A DNA stretch of 6,734 nucleotides, from NCBI GenBank assembly GCA_009700715.1, contig WLLM01000042.1, positions 1-6,734 on the forward strand, in the 5' to 3' direction. The notes under the pieces are model-generated. The model searched no databases, was not told the origin of the DNA, and saw only the letters and a program-made list of their open reading frames with translations. Positions 1-5,871 of the stretch are shown here, piece after piece (the first letter of the stretch is position 1; each line of letters starts with the position of its first letter). Source of the stretch: Actinomycetota bacterium (lineage in GTDB: Bacteria > Actinomycetota > Actinomycetes > Nanopelagicales > Nanopelagicaceae). The position numbers were made by a program, and so were the translations under genes.

Positions 1-175
<175 letters not shown>

Positions 176-181
176 TCAGGC

Positions 182-754
182 TCAAAGTTCGATCGGAACC
201 CCATAGAAAATGGTCGCCTGGCCATAATTCTTTTCACGCAAGTGTTCATAACCATCTGGCCAGGAAATTTCTTTAACTCTCGAATTTCGCTCGACCGCAA
301 TTAGCGCTTGCGGATGAAGAAACCCACCCTCGCGCAATTGGATTAACGTTTCAATTACATCAATATCTTCAACGTCATATGGTGGATCGATATATATAAA
401 GTGATACTGCACAGTGGCGCGATCAAGCAAGAATCGGTTAACGCTCATACCAAAGAGATGAAAACTTCCGGGGCATTGTGCGCTCTTAATGCTTTCAAAG
501 TTGGCGGCTATAGCTTTTTGCGCTTGGTCATCTTTTTCTACTGCATGAACGATTGCTGCACCTCGAGAGAGCGATTCCAGCGCTATCGCGCCAGTGCCAG
601 CATATAAATCTAAAATATTTAGCCCAGCAAATTCACCAAACTCAGATGCTAAAGTTGAAAATAAAGCTTCGCGGGCACGGTCGGAAGTTGGGCGAGTGGA
701 ATTTGCAACAGCCGCGATATTTCGCCCCTTGGCAAGTCCAGCGATTATTCGCAC
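182..754 (-). CDS. rsmD: 16S rRNA (guanine(966)-N2)-methyltransferase RsmD
   Basis: RsmD methylates N2 of G966 (E. coli numbering) in 16S rRNA of the small subunit, using S-adenosylmethionine. The 190-residue protein has the full family pattern. An N-terminal RIIAG...KGR segment lies at residues 2-11. The substrate-side motif RPTSDRAREALFSTL is at 21-35. SAM-binding motif I, LDLYAGTG, is at 48-55 and is followed by ALESLSRGA. The catalytic DPPY is at 123-126. A conserved YGQATI strand is at 177-182. Length is normal. The start is a GTG (754-752) only 7 bp past the recG stop. A purine-rich AAGGGG (positions 770-765 on the minus strand), inside the last recG codons, sits 10 nt upstream and could serve as ribosome binding site. 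This points to cotranscription and probable translational coupling with recG. No oddities seen. Confidence 0.95.
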   Translation of the reverse strand: MRIIAGLAKGRNIAAVANSTRPTSDRAREALFSTLASEFGEFAGLNILDLYAGTGAIALESLSRGAAIVHAVEKDDQAQKAIAANFESIKSAQCPGSFHLFGMSVNRFLLDRATVQYHFIYIDPPYDVEDIDVIETLIQLREGGFLHPQALIAVERNSRVKEISWPDGYEHLREKNYGQATIFYGVPIEL

Positions 755-761
755 TTAGCTC

Positions 762-2954
762 TTACCCCTTATCGATATATGTAGCAGCAGAATCTGATTT
801 AAGAATTTCGAGTTCTTGCTTGAGCAAAGGATAGCGTTCCAGCGCCGCGTCGCTTTCTAGTAATTCTCCTGCCGCGGTTCGCGCATCCTCAATTAATTCT
901 TCATCGCGCAGTACTCGCAATAAGCGAAGATGCGATCTATTTCCTGATTGTGTAGATCCAAGCACATCGCCTTCTCGTCTTTGCTCTAGATCTATACGTG
1001 AAAGTTCAAAACCATCTTGGGTTTTTGCAACCGCTTCTAACCGTTCGCGGGCTGGGCTTTCAACAGGTGCAGACGAGACCAAGAGACATAAACCAGGTGA
1101 TGTTCCGCGGCCAACGCGTCCACGCAGCTGGTGAAGTTGTGAAACGCCAAAACGGTCGGCATCCATGATCACCATAACGGTGGCATTTGGAACATCTACA
1201 CCGACTTCAATAACTGTTGTTGAAACAAGTACATCAATCTCGCCTGCAGCGAAGGCTTTCATAGTCGCATCTTTTAGCTCAGTTGAAAGTCGTCCATGCA
1301 AGGGTGCAATTCGCAGCCCCTTTAACGGTCCCCCATGTAACTTGGGGGCCAAATCTTCGACAGATGCAATATCTGGTGATTGCTCTCCGTAGAGAAAATC
1401 AAGATCAGCATCTTCCGAACTTCCGGCGGCGATCCGCGGTGCAACTATGTACGCCTGATGGCCCTGTGAAACTTCTTCACGAATTCGCTCCCACGCGCGA
1501 TCAAGAAAAGTTGGCTTCTCCATGGTCGGAACAACATGAGTTGTTATCGGTTGACGACCAAGTGGAAGTTCGCGAAGAGTCGAGACATCTAAATCTCCAA
1601 AAACCGTCATCGCTACTGTTCGCGGAATCGGCGTTGCTGTCATAACAAGTAGATGTGGCGGATTAACGGCTTTGGCTTTGAGCGCATCGCGTTGTTCGAC
1701 TCCAAAACGATGTTGTTCATCAACTACGATTAATCCGAGATCGCTGAATTTAACGCTCTCGCTGAGCAGCGCATGTGTACCGATTACGATTCCTGCCTGC
1801 CCAGAAGCGGCTAAAGCGAGTGCATCTTTGCGTTCTGCCGAACTCTGCGAACCGGTAAGTAAAGTAATTTGTGTTGCATTTTCTGGTCCGCCCAACATTC
1901 CCCCATTTGCAAGAGACCCCAATAACTTTTCAATGGTACGAAGGTGTTGTGCAGCCAACACTTCAGTTGGTGCCAGAAGCGCCGCTTGTCCACCACTATC
2001 TACCACCGCCAACATGGCACGCAGTGCGACTACTGTCTTTCCAGAACCGACCTCACCTTGCAGCAAGCGGTGCATTGGAATATCGGCCGCTAAATCACTT
2101 TCAATTTCTTTAGCAACGGCTAACTGGCCAGGAGTTAACTGCCAAGGAAGGGATTTATCGAAAGATTCAAGGATGCCGCCGCTCTTAAGCGGCCGAGCAG
2201 TGGTTTTTAGCGCTCGGAGTTCGGCACGGCGTTCTAGCAGTAAGAGTTGTAAAAGAAATGCTTCATCAAAAGTCAATCGCGCCTTAGATAATTCTGCGTT
2301 ATCTAAGTCAACTGGGTTATGAATTTGGATCAGCGCTTGACCAGTATTTGGATATTTAAATTTTTCCAATATATGAGCAGGCATAAAATCAGGAACTTCA
2401 TCTAAAGAATTGATCGCCAAATTGACACACTGCGCTATCTTCCAAGATGGAAGTTTGGCGCTTGCGGGATAGAGCGGCAGAAATTTTCCCGCAAAGCCTG
2501 CGACCGCCGAATCAACGTCACTTCCGTCGGGAACCATTTCGTAATCAGGATGAGCAAGTTGGCGCTTGCCATTGAAGACGCCTACCTTGCCGGCAAATAG
2601 CCCTTGTCTTCCGACCCGCAACTCTTTTTCTCGCCACGCTTGATTGAAAAAGGTAAGGGACATCTTGGCGCTGCCATCAGTCACGATAACTTCGAGGATG
2701 CTTCCTTTACGTCCATGTAACTTGCGATTACTTGCCGAGAAAATTTCAGCAAGCACAGTTACTTCATCGCCTTCTTTCAATTCGGCGATATCGCTTAATT
2801 CGCCACGAACTAAATATCGACGGGGATAGTGGTGCAATAAATCGGAGGTCGTTCGATAACCAAAAACCTTTTCTAAGACTTTAGCCGTCCGATCACCGAC
2901 GACGTCAACGAGCCGGGTATCTAGAGTCCCCGTTGTGATCGCCATAGGCTCCAT
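762..2954 (-). CDS. recG: ATP-dependent DNA helicase RecG
   Basis: RecG is a monomeric double-stranded DNA translocase that regresses stalled replication forks and branch-migrates Holliday junctions and R-loops. The 730-residue protein has an N-terminal wedge (OB-fold) region, roughly residues 45-150, and two helicase lobes. Visible motifs are GQ (Q277), Walker A GEVGSGKT (300-307), APTEVLAAQH (328-337), Walker B DEQH (412-415), TATPIPRT (439-446), STTVIEVGVDVPNA (578-591) and QLRGRVGRG (609-617). DEQH rather than DEAH, and the QLRGRVGR box, are typical of RecG. A less conserved insertion at about 510-548 in lobe 2 is also common in actinobacterial RecG. The start is uncertain between ATG 2954 and the in-frame ATG 2945 (Met4). 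Neither has a well-spaced Shine-Dalgarno; GGAG ends 3 nt before Met4. It heads the minus-strand recG-rsmD-coaD cluster and is divergent from rpmB across 125 bp. The DAK-domain gene that often lies next to recG in actinobacteria is not here. Confidence 0.97.
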   Translation of the reverse strand: MEPMAITTGTLDTRLVDVVGDRTAKVLEKVFGYRTTSDLLHHYPRRYLVRGELSDIAELKEGDEVTVLAEIFSASNRKLHGRKGSILEVIVTDGSAKMSLTFFNQAWREKELRVGRQGLFAGKVGVFNGKRQLAHPDYEMVPDGSDVDSAVAGFAGKFLPLYPASAKLPSWKIAQCVNLAINSLDEVPDFMPAHILEKFKYPNTGQALIQIHNPVDLDNAELSKARLTFDEAFLLQLLLLERRAELRALKTTARPLKSGGILESFDKSLPWQLTPGQLAVAKEIESDLAADIPMHRLLQGEVGSGKTVVALRAMLAVVDSGGQAALLAPTEVLAAQHLRTIEKLLGSLANGGMLGGPENATQITLLTGSQSSAERKDALALAASGQAGIVIGTHALLSESVKFSDLGLIVVDEQHRFGVEQRDALKAKAVNPPHLLVMTATPIPRTVAMTVFGDLDVSTLRELPLGRQPITTHVVPTMEKPTFLDRAWERIREEVSQGHQAYIVAPRIAAGSSEDADLDFLYGEQSPDIASVEDLAPKLHGGPLKGLRIAPLHGRLSTELKDATMKAFAAGEIDVLVSTTVIEVGVDVPNATVMVIMDADRFGVSQLHQLRGRVGRGTSPGLCLLVSSAPVESPARERLEAVAKTQDGFELSRIDLEQRREGDVLGSTQSGNRSHLRLLRVLRDEELIEDARTAAGELLESDAALERYPLLKQELEILKSDSAATYIDKG

Positions 2955-2996
2955 TCTCGCGTGATTTCCATGGAATTCGCGTGAAGAGGGCCTTCT

Positions 2997-3005
2997 TGCT
3001 ACCCT
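2997..3005 (+). promoter_or_regulatory. Candidate extended -10 element for rpmB
   Basis: TGC-TACCCT fits the TGn-TAnnnT extended -10 pattern used by actinobacterial housekeeping sigma factors. It would give an rpmB leader of roughly 65-70 nt, ending in a good ribosome binding site. No convincing -35 is visible 17 bp upstream (TCGCGT). A 14-bp near-palindrome (2984-2997) overlaps the spacer. The assignment rests on position and one motif only; I could not identify the divergent recG promoter. Confidence 0.2.
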
Positions 3006-3079
3006 TACGCCCTGGAAAAAGATTTCTTCGTCAGCACTTCACCGCTGACTCAAGTTAAAGATATAAAAGGAGTAACGCT

Positions 3080-3265
3080 GTGGCATCAACATGCGATATC
3101 TGTGGCAAAGGGCCCAGCTTTGGAAATAACGTTTCACACTCTCAGGTAAAGACTCGTCGTCGCTGGAATCCAAATATCCAACGCATCAAGACTCTTGTAG
3201 GTGGAACAGCTAAGCGTCAGAACGTATGTACTTCCTGCCTTAAGGCCGGAAAAGTTTCTCGCTAA
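3080..3265 (+). CDS. rpmB: 50S ribosomal protein L28, zinc-ribbon (four-cysteine) form
   Basis: L28 is a small structural protein of the large ribosomal subunit. The 61-residue sequence begins MASTCDICGKGPSFGNNVSHS and contains RRRWNPNIQRI, both typical of actinobacterial L28. Two cysteine pairs, C5/C8 and C50/C53, form the zinc ribbon of the zinc-containing (C+) form, so this is the default zinc-dependent version rather than a cysteine-free zinc-starvation paralogue. The start is a GTG at 3080, backed by a strong Shine-Dalgarno AAAGGAG (3066-3072) with 7 nt spacing. It is transcribed alone: recG diverges from it upstream, and the exported-protein gene converges on it with only 4 bp between stop codons. 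Its transcript must therefore end inside, or read antisense into, the 3' end of that neighbour. Confidence 0.97.
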   Translation: MASTCDICGKGPSFGNNVSHSQVKTRRRWNPNIQRIKTLVGGTAKRQNVCTSCLKAGKVSR

Positions 3266-3269
3266 CTCT

Positions 3270-4520
3270 TTACTTCTTCTTAAATCCAGAAGGACAGGTC
3301 GGCTTAACGCCGGTTACCTTCTTTAACTGATTTCCCTTAATACATGAAATCGTCGTCGCCTTTGGTGTTGGCGTTGGCTTTGGTTTCGCCGTTGTCTTTA
3401 CCGTTCCGGCCGCTGACATATTGCTGTCACTAAGTGCAGATGTTGCCATCACGTCATAGCTGGGATTGAGCGAGATATCGAGCATCGGATCCGGGAATTC
3501 GAATCCAAATACCTGAATGATGATTCGGCCGTTCTTGACCGCAATCGTTTTCGTCGCTGCAGTTGATCCGCCATCGCTAGTACGTACTGAAACGATCAAA
3601 GCAGATGCCGCTTCTTCAGGCTTCTTTAGCCCCCATAGCGCCAACGCATCAGCAGATGAAATCGTTGCATAGTAGAAACCAGTATTAACAGTCTTGCCAT
3701 CTGGAGAAAGTCGTGGAGCAGAGGCCTTGTAACTTAACGACTTCTTCTCTGAACTCCATACCGGAGTGGATAGTTTGCAGAGTCCATTTGAACCGACGTA
3801 AATCTTTCCGCTGCCGCCTTCAAATGAAAATCCGAGTGGATCATTTGATGGGACCAAGATTGATTGGAACTGGGTCACTAGCGCAGACGCAATACCGGCA
3901 TCGCCTGAGCAATCTTTTGTGCTCTTTGCCTGTGGCACCTTTACTGGGTAACCGGCAATTTCAAAAATACCTGCTTGTACATCAACTGTTGCCTCAGTTG
4001 CGATTCCGTAAGTAACTCCCAATTTAAAGTCAGAAATTCGCATCTTTACTGAAATCAAAGCATCGGAATTTAGATTTACTGGAGTAGTCGCACTAGTTGT
4101 GGTTGCCGCTAGGGATACGTTATTTCCTGGTGAATACGTTGGCTTGGCATCAAGCATGATCCATGGCACAAATTCATTAGCCGCCTGCGCTTCAACATAA
4201 AGTCCATCGTAATTTTCATTGGCAAATGCGCCATCTGCGCTCCAACGACCTGGCAGAGTTTTACCGGCTGCAACACCGTTTGTATTTCCGGCAGTTGCAC
4301 CTTGTGATCCAGTTGCTACCCAAGAAAGAGCTATTGCCTTTCCACCACTTGGGGTAATGCTTACTGATTCGATGCAGTAAGAGCCACCACCTGCAGAGCA
4401 CGGAAGGAATGCGCCTTTTGGAAGAGTGATACTTGCATTTGCAGAAGTTACTCCAACCAAGATTGCAGAGATTGAAAGGGCTGCCGTTGCCAGGGTTGCA
4501 ACAAATGAGGATCTTTTCAT
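3270..4520 (-). CDS. Exported protein of unknown function with Cys-pair/KKK C-terminal tail (protein A)
   Basis: I do not recognise a named family; a role at the cell surface is inferred. The 416-residue protein has a clear Sec signal peptide: KR at residues 2-3, a hydrophobic core at about 7-24, and A27-N28-A29 before a likely cleavage at S30. The mature part is rich in Ala, Ser, Thr and Val and looks mostly beta-stranded. C41/C49 and C204/C248 are plausible disulphides. Residues 261-351 resemble a segment of protein B. A Pro/Lys/Thr linker containing KPKPTPTPK (379-387) leads to a basic 27-residue tail (390-416) with C393 and C409, ending GFKKK. There is no sortase LPxTG motif and no C-terminal membrane segment. 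The ATG at 4520 is fixed by an in-frame TAA four codons upstream. No Shine-Dalgarno is present, but a promoter fits a leaderless mRNA. The gene lies 108 bp downstream of thiL, so it probably has its own promoter. It is convergent with rpmB. Confidence 0.88.
   Translation of the reverse strand: MKRSSFVATLATAALSISAILVGVTSANASITLPKGAFLPCSAGGGSYCIESVSITPSGGKAIALSWVATGSQGATAGNTNGVAAGKTLPGRWSADGAFANENYDGLYVEAQAANEFVPWIMLDAKPTYSPGNNVSLAATTTSATTPVNLNSDALISVKMRISDFKLGVTYGIATEATVDVQAGIFEIAGYPVKVPQAKSTKDCSGDAGIASALVTQFQSILVPSNDPLGFSFEGGSGKIYVGSNGLCKLSTPVWSSEKKSLSYKASAPRLSPDGKTVNTGFYYATISSADALALWGLKKPEEAASALIVSVRTSDGGSTAATKTIAVKNGRIIIQVFGFEFPDPMLDISLNPSYDVMATSALSDSNMSAAGTVKTTAKPKPTPTPKATTISCIKGNQLKKVTGVKPTCPSGFKKK
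3273..3353 (-). other. 27-codon C-terminal tail module of protein A
   Basis: This encodes residues 390-416. The tail has the form I-S-C-I-K-G, three residues, KK-V-T-G, two residues, P-T-C-P-S-G-F-KKK-stop. The cysteines are C-x15-C, the same spacing as in protein B's tail. Hand alignment of the two 27-mers gives 14 identical positions, and several others are conservative (I/V, S/T, F/Y). It follows a Pro-rich linker, as a detachable terminal module would. Confidence 0.8.
3289..3324 (+). terminator. Imperfect hairpin beyond rpmB (possible terminator)
   Basis: Starting 23 bp after the rpmB stop, GAAGG (3289-3293) can pair with CCTTC (3317-3321). An inner stem CGGC/GCCG closes a TTAAC loop. 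The two stems are joined by a 3x1 internal loop and three G-U wobbles, and TTT follows. It lies wholly inside the tail-coding DNA of protein A. The structure is weak and the U-run short, so this is tentative. Confidence 0.25.
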
Positions 4521-4555
4521 ATCGCAAAATTAACGCCTGCCGAAAAAGTAGGCAA
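4521..4555 (-). promoter_or_regulatory. Promoter of protein A, giving a predicted leaderless mRNA
   Basis: Read on the minus strand, TTGCCT (4555-4550) is a -35-like hexamer (4 of 6 match TTGACA). A 17-bp spacer follows, then TAATTT (4532-4527), which fits the actinobacterial TAnnnT -10. Only 6 nt separate the -10 from the ATG at 4520, so transcription would start at or next to the A of the start codon. The absence of a Shine-Dalgarno agrees with this. An imperfect inverted repeat, GCCTGC/GTAGGC (4535-4540 and 4548-4553, one G-T pair), lies across the spacer and the edge of the -35 and could be an operator. Confidence 0.45.
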
Positions 4556-4557
4556 TA

Positions 4558-4612
4558 GCACCGCACCCGTTTTTTATGTGTAAAAATAATAAAAATATTT
4601 GGCTAGCGGTGC
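4558..4612. repeat. 7-bp inverted repeat flanking an A/T tract upstream of the protein A promoter
   Basis: GCACCGC (4558-4564) and its exact complement GCGGTGC (4606-4612) are separated by 41 bp that are almost entirely A/T at 4570-4600. That stretch includes an AT-only hairpin, TTTTTA-TGTG-TAAAAA (4571-4586). The left arm ends 2 bp from the -35 of the protein A promoter. It could be a paired regulator site with an UP-like A/T tract, or part of thiL transcript termination; the 41-nt loop argues against a classical terminator. Confidence 0.4.
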
Positions 4613-4628
4613 ATAAAAATGGCAAGTA

Positions 4629-5558
4629 CTACTTAAAGTGGCGCCAAGCGCTACTTTCTACGCCTGCGGGAAGATTTTGCAGACCAGCACCGACTTCTAC
4701 TTCACCGATCAAAATTCCGGGTAGATCTACCCCCGTTGCCAACATGGCGTGATCCTCTCCCCCTGCAAAAATCCACTGCCAAATATTGATTTCCAATTGA
4801 TCGGCAAGGCTTTTTAATTCTACGAATTCTGAAGTCAATTCAATTTTGGCTAAGTCGAATTTAAATGAAACGTTTGATGCTTCGGCCAACTGCAATCCTT
4901 GTATTACGAGCGCATCACTTATGTCACAAAGTGATGTAGCTCGTGAGCTATCAAAATCGTAATCAACAGTTGGCGCCTTAAATTCATTAAGCGCTTTCTT
5001 GGCTGCGCTATTTATCTGGGTTGACTTAGCGGTTAATAGTTCCAAGCCGGCAGCAGACCAACCAGTAAGTGATGAAAGGTAGATGCCATCACCAGGCTTT
5101 GCCCCGCGACGAGTAACCGCTTTTTCTGTTGACCCAATCGCGGTAATTGAAATAACAACTTCATTGGCCCTGGAAAGATCTCCACCAATGACGCTTGCTC
5201 CAGCTAGATCGGCTTCATATTTAATTCCGCGCGCGAGTTCGGAAATCCACTCGATACTTTCTAAACCGGTAAGGGCAACTGCGACTAGTAAATAATCTGG
5301 ACGTGCCGACATGGCCAATAAGTCGGCGGTATTGGCCGCAGTTACTTTGCGACCTATTTCAAAAGCTGAAGACCAGTCGGTTCGGAAATGGACGCCAGCG
5401 ATAGCCATATCCGTCGTAAGCACTTGGCTACCGCTAGAGGTAACAACCGCTGCATCATCGCCAATTCCTACAGAAATACGTGGATCTGAACTCGCAAAAA
5501 TCTCTTTCAAAAGTGCGATTACCTGCGCTTCAGTGAAGCCTTCTTCGGAAATCACCAT
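4629..5558 (-). CDS. thiL: Thiamine-monophosphate kinase
   Basis: ThiL phosphorylates thiamine monophosphate with ATP to give thiamine pyrophosphate, the last step of cofactor synthesis, in the cytoplasm. With the start at ATG 5558 the protein has 309 residues, normal for the family. Visible motifs are VGIGDDAAV (30-38), the Mg-ATP/substrate-binding Asp pair; TTDMAIAGVHF (48-58); NTADLLAMSARP (76-87); GGDLSRA (125-131); CDISDAL (211-217, usually DxSDGL); and GGEDHAML (266-273, usually GGEDYEL). An in-frame GTG at 5633 would add 25 residues lacking family character. It would also leave one base before the divergent gene's ATG, so I reject it. No Shine-Dalgarno precedes 5558; a TACTCT -10-like hexamer 7 nt upstream suggests a leaderless mRNA. 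The gene is divergent from the RAM-domain gene, as often seen in actinobacteria. Small motif deviations do not remove the catalytic aspartates. Confidence 0.94.
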   Translation of the reverse strand: MVISEEGFTEAQVIALLKEIFASSDPRISVGIGDDAAVVTSSGSQVLTTDMAIAGVHFRTDWSSAFEIGRKVTAANTADLLAMSARPDYLLVAVALTGLESIEWISELARGIKYEADLAGASVIGGDLSRANEVVISITAIGSTEKAVTRRGAKPGDGIYLSSLTGWSAAGLELLTAKSTQINSAAKKALNEFKAPTVDYDFDSSRATSLCDISDALVIQGLQLAEASNVSFKFDLAKIELTSEFVELKSLADQLEINIWQWIFAGGEDHAMLATGVDLPGILIGEVEVGAGLQNLPAGVESSAWRHFK

Positions 5559-5571
5559 AGCGCCAAGAGTA
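5559..5571 (-). promoter_or_regulatory. Candidate -10 element for a leaderless thiL transcript
   Basis: TACTCT (minus strand, 5571-5566) fits TAnnnT and ends 7 nt before the ATG at 5558. This is the spacing expected when transcription begins at the start codon. The -35 region 17 bp further upstream (AAGCGT) is poor. Support comes mainly from position and from the lack of any Shine-Dalgarno sequence. Confidence 0.3.
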
Positions 5572-5634
5572 GAACATGGGGTACCTTTACGCTTACCTTC
5601 AACGGCGAAGTTCTCACGAGAAAGGCAGACCACT

Positions 5635-5868
5635 ATGTCAGTTCAGGCATACATCTTGATTCAAACCGAAGTTGGCAAAGCATCTAGCGTTGCACAATCT
5701 GTCTCTGCTATCGCCGGAGTTACATTGGCGGAAGGCGTAACAGGTCCTTACGATGTAATTATGCGCGCAGAATCTCCATCTATGGAGGAATTTGGCCGCG
5801 CTATCTTGTCTAAGGTTCAAGCAGTTCCGGGTATTACACGTACTTTGACTTGCCCAGTAACTTACTAA
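5635..5868 (+). CDS. Stand-alone Lrp/AsnC ligand-binding (RAM) domain protein
   Basis: The 77-residue protein opens MSVQAYILIQTEVGKASSVA and contains GVTGPYDVIMRAE and KVQAVPGITRTLTCPV, the pattern of the small actinobacterial proteins made only of the Lrp/AsnC effector-binding (RAM) fold. The usual N-terminal helix-turn-helix is missing, so it cannot bind DNA like Lrp. RAM domains bind amino acids or similar ligands and oligomerise, but this subgroup's role is, to my knowledge, not settled. The GPYD segment (residues 37-40) belongs to the ligand/oligomer region. The start ATG 5635 has GAGAAAGG (5618-5625) 9 nt upstream. The reading frame stays open further upstream, but that part is antisense to thiL and is not real protein. 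It is divergent from thiL across 76 bp and convergent with protein B, with 3 bp between stop codons. Confidence 0.92.
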   Translation: MSVQAYILIQTEVGKASSVAQSVSAIAGVTLAEGVTGPYDVIMRAESPSMEEFGRAILSKVQAVPGITRTLTCPVTY

Positions 5869-5871
5869 GAC

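Noticed and set aside
1327..1350. Stem GG-CCCCCA / TGGGGG-CC inside recG
   Set aside because: A strong hairpin can be drawn, but it lies in the middle of the recG coding sequence, encodes the ordinary peptide KLHGGP, and has no U-run. It is probably chance, so it is not listed as a terminator.
1672..2322. Plus-strand open frame of 216 codons opposite recG
   Set aside because: It lies entirely antisense to well-conserved RecG helicase motifs, its composition (Ser/Ala/Pro/Arg-rich) is that of an antisense frame, and no ribosome binding site or family resemblance is seen.
2955..3079. Riboswitch or small RNA in the recG-rpmB gap
   Set aside because: No conserved riboswitch core or strong multi-stem fold is apparent in the 125 bp. 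It reads as an ordinary divergent promoter region.
4571..4586. AT-only hairpin TTTTTA-TGTG-TAAAAA as a thiL terminator
   Set aside because: Its stem has no G-C pairs and would be too weak for an intrinsic terminator. It is noted only as part of the A/T tract.
5311..5634. Upstream extension of the RAM-domain frame (would give 185 residues)
   Set aside because: The extension is antisense to conserved ThiL coding sequence, and the natural family start with a Shine-Dalgarno sequence is at 5635.
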